Positions 27,282 to 35,433 of a stretch of 42,378 nt of DNA are shown here, one piece after another. Under the pieces are notes generated by a model that had not been told where the DNA came from, did not search any database, and was given only the letters and a program-made list of their open reading frames with translations. A program made the position numbers and the translations under genes. Numbering within the stretch: the stretch's first letter is position 1; each line of letters starts with the position of its first letter. The stretch is taken from positions 1-42,378 of the forward strand of contig JBGRQB010000017.1 of NCBI GenBank assembly GCA_041725875.1. The letters run 5' to 3'. The stretch comes from JBGRQB01 sp041725875 (GTDB lineage Bacteria; Bacteroidota; Ignavibacteria; Ignavibacteriales; Melioribacteraceae).

Positions 27282-28230
27282 CAATCAACTTCATTTTTTT
27301 TCCGACAGGAGTTAATTTAATTTCAGGAACTATTTTTTCAACTTCTTCCAGAGTTACATTACTTGTTTCCCAGTTTAGAGCGTTTGCAGTTCCGCTGGCA
27401 ATTCCGAATTTAAGGAAGTCTTCAAAAATCATAGATTTTTCCATTCCGTAGGTCAGACCCGCAACAAAAGAATCGCCACTTCCAATCGGATCAACAAAAG
27501 CTATTTCAGGGATTTCAACTTTGTAGCGGAAATCAAATTTAGAAGCATAAGCAGGACGGTTACCGTCAGTAAGAAAAGATAATTTTATGTTGTTTTTATA
27601 GAGATAATCTAAAAATTCCAGTTTGTCTTTTTCATCATTCAGGTTTTTTCCAAAAGATTTTTCAATCTCTTCAATGTTATTATGAATTACGGTTGGTGAT
27701 TTTTTTATACAAGCTTCAAGATGTCTGCCGTATGTATCGAGAATGGAAACCTTATCCATCTTGTTGGCAAGTTCAATTCCATATTCGAAAATATCATCAG
27801 TTTCCTGGCAGGGAGAACTTCCTGAAAAAACAATAACAGAGGCATTGTTAATCATTTTCTCAAGTTTGGATTTAAATTCATCAGCTTCTTTTTGTGAGAT
27901 AACAGAGTTTTTTCCAATTACTGTTGTTACTCTGTTTTGAGAATGCTCTTCAATAACAGAAGCTATTCTGGTTTCAGATTTTGTTGAAACAGCTGAAAAC
28001 TCTATCTGTTCAGAAGCAAGAATGTTTCTTAAAACTTTCCCGTTATTTCCGCCGAGAAAAGTGAGTGCAAGATTTTTCATATTAAAGCGGTTTAATTGTC
28101 TGCTTACATTCAAGCCTTTTCCGCCGGCTCTGAAAAATTCGTTATCAGTTCTGTTAACTTTTCCCGTATTTATATTGTTAAACGCAAATCTCTTTTCCAG
28201 TAATGGGTTTAGAGTTATCGTAAGTATCAT
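27262..28230 (-). CDS. PfkB-family sugar kinase (1-phosphofructokinase/tagatose-6-phosphate kinase type)
   Basis: ATP-dependent kinase of the ribokinase fold, nearest to the FruK/LacC group of hexose-phosphate kinases. The N-terminal signature is AGGKGLNVSRQL (35-46). The anion-hole and catalytic base motif is DPIGSGDSF, with Asp253. Its 322 aa is the family norm. There is no PTS transporter or other sugar gene beside it; neighbours are a GWxTD protein and an Omp85 protein, so the natural substrate cannot be fixed from context. GGAG lies before the ATG. Confidence 0.88.
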   Translation of the reverse strand: MILTITLNPLLEKRFAFNNINTGKVNRTDNEFFRAGGKGLNVSRQLNRFNMKNLALTFLGGNNGKVLRNILASEQIEFSAVSTKSETRIASVIEEHSQNRVTTVIGKNSVISQKEADEFKSKLEKMINNASVIVFSGSSPCQETDDIFEYGIELANKMDKVSILDTYGRHLEACIKKSPTVIHNNIEEIEKSFGKNLNDEKDKLEFLDYLYKNNIKLSFLTDGNRPAYASKFDFRYKVEIPEIAFVDPIGSGDSFVAGLTYGMEKSMIFEDFLKFGIASGTANALNWETSNVTLEEVEKIVPEIKLTPVGKKMKLIDDTPVQ

Positions 28231-28243
28231 AATTCTCCAGTCA

Positions 28244-29494
28244 TTAGTATCTAAAATTTGTCATATCAGTAAAATCATAATTTAGCAATCTGTAATCACC
28301 GAACCCAGATTCATCCATAAAAAGAAACCGTTTATTAATAGTGTTATAATACCAAATTTCATATGGTTTGGAACCACTATTAAAAGGTTTGCTCTCAATC
28401 ATTTCGGGGGGACCAAAAACTATATAAACAAATCCCATATCAGTTTTCCATCCTGGGCGAAAATTTTTGAAACGATTATTTGCAAATTCAACTCGTTTAT
28501 AATATTCCAGCAGGATTTCATTTAATTTGGTAGAAGGATCAGGATCTCTGCTTTTCCAGAAATGAATAAATTTATCTAGTTTTTGCGAATAGCTTAGCGT
28601 ATCATTTTCCAGTTCATCAATTTCTCCAACAGAAGCAATATACTTTAATTGTTGAATAGCGTTATCTAGGTTTACTACAGATGAAGGAAATCCATCCAGC
28701 ATAACATTAAACTCTTTTACAACCGGAATGGCGGTATTAAATACTTCAAGTTTATATTTTCCTAATGTAAGGTTAAGCTGGGTAAGAGTTTTTACAATTG
28801 GGTTTATCCCTTTAGTTAATTTTTCATCACTACTTAAGTCAAACAATTTTTTATCAGCTGCATCAGTCAGCTTATATCTTAAATTTATTGTTGTGTCAGT
28901 ATTAGAAGTAACATTAAAATAGAATGAAAGATTAGTCTGTGAGTTTGTAATAAATTTTGATATGTTCGGAATCAATTGTTCTCTTCCATCTATTTCAATT
29001 GAATTTCTTATTAATAATAAATTACTTAAAAAAATGGGGGTATTTGAATTTGTAACTACATGAGTTAAATTTGTTGTAAATTGTTGAGAAGATTCATTGT
29101 CAAGCAATGTTATCTTAAAATTATATTCACCCTCCTTAAGTTCAAAAGATCTAATACTTATTTTTTGACTGTTTGAAGAAATTGTAGACTCATAAGTCGT
29201 AGTTTCAAGAAACTCATCCGCTAAATCTGTTGCAATTATGTCGTCTTCATCGTTAATGGCCTCTACGGTTAAAGTGAAAGAAGCTGTATATTTATTATCA
29301 GATTTCACAAACTGCAGACTTGAATAAGGAAATTGAAAATAAATATCTACTTTTGTTTTACCATTTAGTGCAGGAGCCGAGTTAATAACATCAACGTAAA
29401 ACTTGGGTAATAACTTGTTCTCTTTTTTTTGCAAATTTCCAAGCTGACCAAAAATCAAATTACAGGTAAATAACAGTACAACAAATAATTTCAT
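28244..29494 (-). CDS. Exported GWxTD-domain protein
   Basis: A signal peptide (MKLFVVLLFTCNLIFG) leads a 416-aa protein of mostly beta-rich sequence. The C-terminus holds the GWxTD domain: GWKTDMGFVYIVFGPP from Gly348, then YEIWYY. This domain is known mainly from Bacteroidota, Ignavibacteria and Acidobacteria and has no assigned biochemical role. A strong ribosome-binding site (AGGAGGAG) sits before the ATG. Eight bases separate it from rimO upstream and 13 from the PfkB kinase downstream, so it is inside the operon. Confidence 0.85.
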   Translation of the reverse strand: MKLFVVLLFTCNLIFGQLGNLQKKENKLLPKFYVDVINSAPALNGKTKVDIYFQFPYSSLQFVKSDNKYTASFTLTVEAINDEDDIIATDLADEFLETTTYESTISSNSQKISIRSFELKEGEYNFKITLLDNESSQQFTTNLTHVVTNSNTPIFLSNLLLIRNSIEIDGREQLIPNISKFITNSQTNLSFYFNVTSNTDTTINLRYKLTDAADKKLFDLSSDEKLTKGINPIVKTLTQLNLTLGKYKLEVFNTAIPVVKEFNVMLDGFPSSVVNLDNAIQQLKYIASVGEIDELENDTLSYSQKLDKFIHFWKSRDPDPSTKLNEILLEYYKRVEFANNRFKNFRPGWKTDMGFVYIVFGPPEMIESKPFNSGSKPYEIWYYNTINKRFLFMDESGFGDYRLLNYDFTDMTNFRY

Positions 29495-29502
29495 AACTCC
29501 TC

Positions 29503-30795
29503 CTAATCAGGAATTTTTGCATACAAATCATATTCATTACAATCTACTATTTCAAGATCATAAAAACTACCTATTTTTAGATTATTTGTAGATGGTATCA
29601 AAATTTCTCCGTCAACTTCGGCAGTTTCAAATTGTGATCTGCCTATATAGTAGTCGCCTTCAAGAGAATCTATCAGAATTTTTTCAATTGAACCTATTCG
29701 TTTTTCATTTTTTTCAAGAGATATTTTACTTTGCAGTTCCATTAAAGATGCAAGTCGTTCCTGTTTAACTTCTTCCGAAATCGGGTCACCCAGTTCAAAA
29801 CTTGTTGTATCTTCTTCAGGTGAAAAAGCAAATGCACCAACTCTGTCAAACTTCATCTCTTCGATAAAGTCGAGTAATTCTGCAAAATCTTCTTCTGTTT
29901 CATTTGGGTAGCCGACTATAAATGTTGTGCGCAGAGCAATTCCGGGAACAGTTTCTTTAATTTTGTAAATTAATTCTCTTGTCTCTTTCGAGGTTATACC
30001 GCGCTTCATCGATTTGAGAACATTATCGGAAATGTGCTGAAGCGGCATATCGATATATTTACAAATTTTCGGGTTGTCTCTCATTTCATCAAGAACATCA
30101 AGCGGAAAATTACGCGGGTAAGTGTAGAGGAGTCTGATCCATTCCAGATTTTCATTTTGCGTAATTTTATTCAGCAGTTCTGCCAGAGAGCGTTTTTTAT
30201 ATAAATCGAGTCCGTAGTAAGTTGTATCCTGAGCAATAACATTAAGCTCTTTTACACCTTTTGCAACAAGAGAAGCTGCTTCGCGTTCTACCTGTTCTGT
30301 TGGCAGACTCTTATGTTTTCCGCGAATTAAAGGAATAGCGCAAAATGAGCAGGGATTGTTACAACCTTCTGAAATTTTCAGATAAGCATAATGGGGAGGA
30401 GTTGTAACAACTCTGTCGGAAATAAGTTCTTTTTCAAACTTTCCGTTTAATTCATTTACAATTTTTTCATATTCTTCCACGCCAAAGAAAACATCAACTT
30501 CGGGAATTTCTTCAAGCAAATCTTCTTTATATCTTTCTGAAAGACATCCGAAAACTATCAATCTTTTAAGTCGTTGTTCCTTTTTTAATTCGGCAGCGGT
30601 TAGAATTGTGTTTATCGATTCTTCTTTTGCATCTTTGATAAAGCCGCATGTGTTAACGATAAGTGTGTCGGAATCGTTGGGATCGTCTACAATTTCAAAA
30701 CTGTTTTCTTTTAACTGATTTAATAATCTTTCTGAGTCAACTGTGTTTTTAGAACATCCTAATGTAATTAATCCAATCTTTTCTTTAATACTCAT
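29503..30795 (-). CDS. rimO: Ribosomal protein S12 methylthiotransferase
   Basis: Radical-SAM enzyme that adds a methylthio group to the conserved Asp of ribosomal protein S12. The UPF0004 domain has cluster cysteines C14 (TLGCSKNTVDSE, diagnostic of RimO), C50 and C84. The radical-SAM motif is C145-NNP-C149-SF-C152. A TRAM domain ends the protein (about 365-430). Its 430 aa is normal. A paralogue, MiaB, is also in this window (40807-42135). Confidence 0.97.
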   Translation of the reverse strand: MSIKEKIGLITLGCSKNTVDSERLLNQLKENSFEIVDDPNDSDTLIVNTCGFIKDAKEESINTILTAAELKKEQRLKRLIVFGCLSERYKEDLLEEIPEVDVFFGVEEYEKIVNELNGKFEKELISDRVVTTPPHYAYLKISEGCNNPCSFCAIPLIRGKHKSLPTEQVEREAASLVAKGVKELNVIAQDTTYYGLDLYKKRSLAELLNKITQNENLEWIRLLYTYPRNFPLDVLDEMRDNPKICKYIDMPLQHISDNVLKSMKRGITSKETRELIYKIKETVPGIALRTTFIVGYPNETEEDFAELLDFIEEMKFDRVGAFAFSPEEDTTSFELGDPISEEVKQERLASLMELQSKISLEKNEKRIGSIEKILIDSLEGDYYIGRSQFETAEVDGEILIPSTNNLKIGSFYDLEIVDCNEYDLYAKIPD

Positions 30796-30807
30796 TATCC
30801 AATCTTT

Positions 30808-31623
30808 CTATAAAAAATAGTACATATATAAATAAACAAAGGGAGCGGTAAATAAAAGGGAATCAAATCTGTCGAGAATTCCTCCGTGACCCGGAATTAT
30901 ATTTGATGAATCTTTTATACCAGCATCTCTTTTAATTAAACTTTCAATTAAGTCGCCAACCTGACCTGCTACTCCTATAATTACACCAAGAATAACTGCG
31001 TGCATCCACGAGATGTTTTCAAAGAAAACCAGTTTGGAAAGTGTAAAGCCGATTATTGAGAAGAAAAATCCGGCAATGGCGCCTTCCCAGCTTTTTTTAG
31101 GACTTACGCGTGGGAAGAGTTTATGTTTTCCAATTGCGCATCCTATAAAGTAAGCTGCAGAGTCGCAGAACCAGATACTTATCAGGATTGCAATAATCAT
31201 ATATCCGCCCTGAACATAGAGTTCAGGGCTTTGATAAAATTCTCTAATTCCAAGAACAACGGCAAACAGACCGGGATAGAGAACTCCTAAAAGAGTTGCT
31301 CCGGCATTATTAATTGCTGATTCTTTATTTCTGAATAATTCTGTAACAAGTGTAAACAGAACCACAAGAAGAATAACGTGAGTCTGGTCAATAACCCGGA
31401 AATAAGTGTTTAATATAATTCCGGTAATTCCTGCGTAACCGACTGCCAGAACAGTAAGTGCATTTTTTTTCTCGGACATTTTGGAGAATTCGTAAAATCC
31501 GCCAATTCCGATAACAAGAGTAAAAGCTAAAAAATAAAACTTACCAAAAAAGCAGGCTGCCAGCACAAACGGAACTGCAAGTGCTGCAACTATTGACCGG
31601 GTAGCTCTGTTTCCTAAAGCCAT
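30808..31623 (-). CDS. cdsA: Phosphatidate cytidylyltransferase (CDP-diglyceride synthase)
   Basis: Makes CDP-diacylglycerol from phosphatidate and CTP, the branch point of bacterial phospholipid synthesis. A membrane protein with about eight helices and the full signature: SLIKRDAGIKD followed by PGHGGILDRFDS (about 244-255). SPKKSWEGAIAGF is also conserved. Its 271 aa is normal. The gap to rimO downstream is 12 bases and to the zinc-ribbon gene upstream 7. Confidence 0.95.
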   Translation of the reverse strand: MALGNRATRSIVAALAVPFVLAACFFGKFYFLAFTLVIGIGGFYEFSKMSEKKNALTVLAVGYAGITGIILNTYFRVIDQTHVILLVVLFTLVTELFRNKESAINNAGATLLGVLYPGLFAVVLGIREFYQSPELYVQGGYMIIAILISIWFCDSAAYFIGCAIGKHKLFPRVSPKKSWEGAIAGFFFSIIGFTLSKLVFFENISWMHAVILGVIIGVAGQVGDLIESLIKRDAGIKDSSNIIPGHGGILDRFDSLLFTAPFVYLYMYYFL

Positions 31624-31630
31624 CTATAAA

Positions 31631-31972
31631 TTATTCTCCTTCAGATGAATTGTTTTCTTGAATATCATTTACAATGTTTGCAGCAATTTCAGCGTCTGAT
31701 TTTTTTACCAGAACTTTTATTACCGAAAGGTCTCCGTCGGTAGGAAAACTGCTGTCTTTCTGGTTAAGAATGAGAGTTTGAATATCAGCTCCTTCCAGAT
31801 TGGATTTAAGCATTTCTGCTTCGTATGCCATTTCGCAGGTGTATAACACTATCCAATCTGAGTGATGAACCAGATTTCCTTCAAATTCTTCAACAGGAAT
31901 TAACTCTGCTTCACAGTCGGGACAAACTTTAATGTCTTTCACATATTCGTATTCGCACTTAGGACATATCAT
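31631..31972 (-). CDS. Small zinc-ribbon protein with DUF2007-like domain
   Basis: A 113-aa soluble protein. A zinc ribbon, C3-x2-C6-x10-C17-x2-C20, opens it. The rest (WIVLYTCEMAYEAEMLKSNLEGADIQTLI) fits the DUF2007 'putative signal transducing' fold, an ACT-like or PII-like small domain. No function is established for the family. A strong ribosome-binding site (AAGGAGGC) precedes the ATG. Between the CPBP protease (12 bases) and cdsA. Confidence 0.78.
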   Translation of the reverse strand: MICPKCEYEYVKDIKVCPDCEAELIPVEEFEGNLVHHSDWIVLYTCEMAYEAEMLKSNLEGADIQTLILNQKDSSFPTDGDLSVIKVLVKKSDAEIAANIVNDIQENNSSEGE

Positions 31973-31984
31973 TGTAGCCTCCTT

Positions 31985-32899
31985 TTAAACTGTTGTAGTG
32001 TTTTTGTAATGCTTATTCACAAAGAATATAAAAAGGAAAAATAGTGATAAAAGCAAGACGAACATAAAAATTTGCGATCCGAGTATTTCAGGATCTATTC
32101 CCTGCGAAATTGTGAGTTCTTCTTCGCCATATATCATATATGCTGCAAATGATAGCGCGTTATTTAGAAAATGCAGAACCATAGGCACTACAATTGAGTT
32201 TGTTTTATAAAGGGAATATCCCAAAAATAATCCTATTGCAATAAGAGGAAGCAGGCCGTAAAAGTTTAAATGGAACACCCCGAAGATTACAGCTGTTATT
32301 AACGCACCCTTGAACGGAGTCCATTTCAGCTCAAAACTTCTTTGCAGGTATCCTCTGAAAAATACTTCTTCACAAATAGCGGGTACAAATGTTATTGCCA
32401 CAAATGATAATATAAGGTCAAATGCGTTTTTGTATCCCAGAATAGCTTTGAAAGACTTTTCTACAACTTTATTCATTTGATCCAGAAGTGCTTTTACTTC
32501 TCCGAGAAAAGCAGAACCTTCGGCAAGGTGATTGAAGATGTAAGTCTGAAGATAAGTATATGGCTGTATCAAAAATATCAAAACAATCATTCCCGTAGAA
32601 AAGATAAATAGATCTTTAACCCGTGGTTTTCTGGCTCTTATCAGTTTGGTAAGATCATAATAAATTGCTCTTCCCAACAGCAATGCCGGCAGTAGCATAA
32701 ATAATATTTGCGCAGCTGAGTTGATTAGCTTCAGACTTGTACCATCAGCGGAATTAAAATCGGTTCCGACTATAATTAAAGTCAGAAGCGCTCCGCCGAT
32801 AAAAGTCAGAGTTAATACAACAATTAAACCGAGCAATCCTGCCAGTCCTGGCGTTACGGCCGGTGCATTGTTTTGCGGAGTATTATCGTAGTTTTCCAT
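31985..32899 (-). CDS. CPBP-family intramembrane metalloprotease
   Basis: Polytopic membrane protein of the CAAX protease/bacteriocin-processing family. The metal-binding motifs are present: E177-E178-xxx-R182 (CEEVFFRGY), His210 (GVFHLNF) and H243-x2-N246 (VLHFLNN). Eight or so helices; 304 aa. Substrate unknown. First gene of the CPBP-DUF2007-cdsA-rimO-GWxTD-pfkB-Omp85-ubiA-rnhB-yraN run, with a candidate -10 box and a palindrome just upstream. Confidence 0.9.
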   Translation of the reverse strand: MENYDNTPQNNAPAVTPGLAGLLGLIVVLTLTFIGGALLTLIIVGTDFNSADGTSLKLINSAAQILFMLLPALLLGRAIYYDLTKLIRARKPRVKDLFIFSTGMIVLIFLIQPYTYLQTYIFNHLAEGSAFLGEVKALLDQMNKVVEKSFKAILGYKNAFDLILSFVAITFVPAICEEVFFRGYLQRSFELKWTPFKGALITAVIFGVFHLNFYGLLPLIAIGLFLGYSLYKTNSIVVPMVLHFLNNALSFAAYMIYGEEELTISQGIDPEILGSQIFMFVLLLSLFFLFIFFVNKHYKNTTTV

Positions 32900-32914
32900 A
32901 TCTCTTTCACAAAT

Positions 32915-32940
32915 TTGATAATTATCAATCTACTATTATA
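32915..32940 (-). promoter_or_regulatory. Candidate promoter -10 box and palindromic operator for the CPBP operon
   Basis: On the minus strand a perfect TATAAT lies at 32940-32935. Seven bases on, where transcription should begin, stands a perfect 14-bp palindrome TTGATAATTATCAA (32928-32915), 16 bases before the CPBP start codon. There is no good -35 hexamer, so the promoter may need an activator. The position of the palindrome suggests a repressor site; this is inference. Confidence 0.4.
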
Positions 32941-32994
32941 CGGAACTTTGGAAAACAATGTATAATTTAATGTGAAATATAGAATTTATTGAGG

Positions 32995-33015
32995 GCATCC
33001 TCTTAATGAGGATGC
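32995..33015 (-). terminator. Hairpin after DUF3108 gene
   Basis: A perfect 8-bp stem GCATCCTC / GAGGATGC with five-base loop begins two bases beyond the DUF3108 stop. It is not followed by a clear U run on the minus strand, so termination may be partial. Confidence 0.5.
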
Positions 33016-33017
33016 AT

Positions 33018-33779
33018 CTATTTTTGGGTGAGTCCTTCGTGTTTAATAAGTTCGGCTTCTATAGAACCGATTATAATTTTGGTTTTAACTTTTACAGGCA
33101 TTCTTCTGTGATCGTCTGTGAGCCAGATTAAAATATTTCCTTCGTGTTTAAATAATCCGCCCTCTTTAACAAGTGGTTCAACTACCACACATTTAAAAGT
33201 GCCTGCTTCAACGTCAACTTCTTCTCGTCCGTGAATCATAACATTTAACGGAAATATTTTATTGTCAAAGAAGTTTTCCATTTCAATTTTATCACCTTTT
33301 TTATATTTGCTCAGGTTCTGCGTCCTCAAATAGTAAAATGCAGAAACTATATCATTTACATAAGGAGGAATATCAACTTTGCCGTTGCTGGTTTTGGCTT
33401 TTCCGCGTCTCTGATCGAAAAATGCTGAATAATCTTTGCTGTAGCCCCCTTCGCGGATATGCTGCTCAAATCTCCAGGGAAAAATTCCTTCTTTATCAAG
33501 ATAGGTTACATATTTATCGCGTACCTTAAATACTCCGTCAAAACTGGAAACCGAGTTAACTTTGAATTGAATGTTATATGAATCTCTGCCAGAAATTCTT
33601 TTCAGTTTCGGTATTTCCATAACTGCAATTCCTGCGGTTATCGGGCCATAATTAACTTCAAATGTAAGTTTTTCACCAACATCAAAAGCATTGTGTTCTA
33701 TCTTTCTGAAATCTTTTTTTTGTGCATTTAAAAGCATTGTAAATGCCGTCAGGACGAAGATTATTTTTACAAGTTTCAT
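33018..33779 (-). CDS. Exported DUF3108-family protein
   Basis: A 253-aa secreted protein. A signal peptide (KIIFVLTAFTMLLNAQ) is followed by an all-beta DUF3108 domain with the family motifs FDVGEKLTFEVNYG, AGIAVMEI, and the C-terminal VWLTDD-like ILIWLTDDHRRMPVKV. Members are thought to sit in the periplasm or on the outer membrane; no activity is established. Its ATG overlaps the stop of the GT9 gene (ATGA), tying it to a glycosyltransferase. Confidence 0.85.
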   Translation of the reverse strand: MKLVKIIFVLTAFTMLLNAQKKDFRKIEHNAFDVGEKLTFEVNYGPITAGIAVMEIPKLKRISGRDSYNIQFKVNSVSSFDGVFKVRDKYVTYLDKEGIFPWRFEQHIREGGYSKDYSAFFDQRRGKAKTSNGKVDIPPYVNDIVSAFYYLRTQNLSKYKKGDKIEMENFFDNKIFPLNVMIHGREEVDVEAGTFKCVVVEPLVKEGGLFKHEGNILIWLTDDHRRMPVKVKTKIIIGSIEAELIKHEGLTQK

Positions 33780-34810
33780 TTTTCACCTTCCAGAAGGTTT
33801 TTAATTTTCTCAAATACTTGTTCAGAATTTATGCTTCTCATACAATCGTTTTCTTCACACAGTTTCCGGTTATGTTCAATGGAGCAGTTTTCCGGTTCAA
33901 ATACAAACTTTTTATCTGTGTAAGGTCCCCAGCGTTCTTTGGAACAGACTCTTATTTTAGGGTAAAACCCTACAGTAATTTTTTTCATTGCTGCTGCAAT
34001 GTGTATCGGACCCGTAGAGTTTGCAATCATCATTTCTGAAAAGCCAATTACAGAAATCATTTCAGAAAGATCAAATTTTCCGGCCAGATTGTATACATTT
34101 TGAGAAACAACAAGTTTTTCGCACAGGCTTTTTTCTGTTTCCAGACCCGTAACAAGTATATTTATATCCAACTCCTGTGCCATTTGTCTTGTCAGCTCCA
34201 AAAAGCGGGTTTGGGGCCAGTCAACGGCACTTCCGCCACTTCCGGGATGAATTATTACACGTTTTTTGGATAAATCTATTTTTTTATCCAAAAGAAGCTG
34301 TTTTACTTTTGAGTCAGTTTCTTTACTGGTTTGTATATTAAACTCAACACTTTCAGGTGAAACTTCAGGTTTTATGTCCAGCGGAGTTAGGAGTCGGGCA
34401 TTATATTCAAGTTCGTGTCTTTCTGCTGTTTTGCGATGTTCATAAATCTTTTTGTTAAAAAGAAATGAATACCATCTGTATCCGGTTCCAATTCTGGTTT
34501 TTATTCCTGCAAATTTCAGGATTAATGCCAGTTTGAACTTAGGTGAAACAGTTATACAAAGATCAAAATTGTGATTTTTGAGCATTTTAATATTTTCTGA
34601 AAAAAGTATTTTGCTTCCTTCTTTTTTCAGACTCAAAACTTCATCTATATCGCTGCATTGCTCAACAAGGGGTTTTGTGTATTCCTGTACTAAAAAAATG
34701 ATTTTTGCCCCGGGGAATTGCTTTTTCAAAATTCCCGCTACAGGGAGCGTTAAAACTATATCACCAATTTTATCGGTACGAACAACCAGTATGTTTTTGT
34801 ATTCTTTCAT
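33776..34810 (-). CDS. Glycosyltransferase family 9 (heptosyltransferase-like)
   Basis: GT-B enzyme of the ADP-heptose:LPS heptosyltransferase family. Motifs are LVVRTDKIGDIVLTLPV (N-terminal domain), VIIHPGSGGSAVDWP (nucleotide-sugar domain, about 188-202) and ANSTGPIHIAAAM, which is the conserved GP-H motif near residue 265. Its 344 aa is normal. Probably adds a sugar to lipopolysaccharide core, in keeping with lptE further up the same gene run. Six bases separate it from the DNA glycosylase gene upstream. Confidence 0.9.
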   Translation of the reverse strand: MKEYKNILVVRTDKIGDIVLTLPVAGILKKQFPGAKIIFLVQEYTKPLVEQCSDIDEVLSLKKEGSKILFSENIKMLKNHNFDLCITVSPKFKLALILKFAGIKTRIGTGYRWYSFLFNKKIYEHRKTAERHELEYNARLLTPLDIKPEVSPESVEFNIQTSKETDSKVKQLLLDKKIDLSKKRVIIHPGSGGSAVDWPQTRFLELTRQMAQELDINILVTGLETEKSLCEKLVVSQNVYNLAGKFDLSEMISVIGFSEMMIANSTGPIHIAAAMKKITVGFYPKIRVCSKERWGPYTDKKFVFEPENCSIEHNRKLCEENDCMRSINSEQVFEKIKNLLEGEK

Positions 34811-34815
34811 TCTTC

Positions 34816-35433
34816 TTAAACTTTAACAGAAACCCAGGGATTATCTTTCAGATAAAATCTCCAGGGAAGATCTGCTGATTTTTTAATTCCAATTCTTGTT
34901 GTGGTAACTATATCTTCTTTATCAGGGTTTATGTTTTCAACAATAAAGATTTCATCCTGAAGCAGATTTATTCCATTTTCATTTTTGTTTATATTTAGTG
35001 CCTGACAGATCTTTGCAGGACCGTTAGTAAGATTAATTTTTTCTTTATTAGTCAGTCCGGTTTTTGAAAATCTGTTTTGTGATAAAATCTCCAGATTGTT
35101 CAGAGGTTCCATTCCGCGAAGAAGTACTGCATCGCCCTGATTTTCAGGACCGGTAACCACATTGGCGCAAAAATGTTTTCCGTAAGTGAAGTAAACATAT
35201 AAATGTCCGCCGGGTAAAAACATTACTGAGTTTCTGGGAGTTTTGCCGTTAAATGTATGACTTGCCTGATCATCTTTTTCCCGGTATGCTTCGGTTTCGG
35301 TGATTTTCAAATAAAAAAGCTGATTGTTTAATTTTCTTACAAATACTTTTCCCAGCAATTCCCGAGCAACAATAACTGAATCGCGTTGATAAAACTTTTG
35401 GGAAAGTCTCTTTTTTTTTGAAAAGTCGAGCAT
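34816..35433 (-). CDS. DNA-3-methyladenine glycosylase (AAG/MPG family)
   Basis: Removes alkylated purines from DNA in base-excision repair. The family motifs are ITETEAYREKDDQASH (the catalytic Glu lies in ETEAY, 46-50), NGKTPRNSVMF and YVYFTYGKHFCANVV. Its 205 aa is standard. Codons 5-8 include a run of nine A residues, which could slip in transcription or replication. Its start codon directly abuts the stop of the TPR gene. It looks like a passenger in an envelope-gene operon. Confidence 0.93.
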   Translation of the reverse strand: MLDFSKKKRLSQKFYQRDSVIVARELLGKVFVRKLNNQLFYLKITETEAYREKDDQASHTFNGKTPRNSVMFLPGGHLYVYFTYGKHFCANVVTGPENQGDAVLLRGMEPLNNLEILSQNRFSKTGLTNKEKINLTNGPAKICQALNINKNENGINLLQDEIFIVENINPDKEDIVTTTRIGIKKSADLPWRFYLKDNPWVSVKV

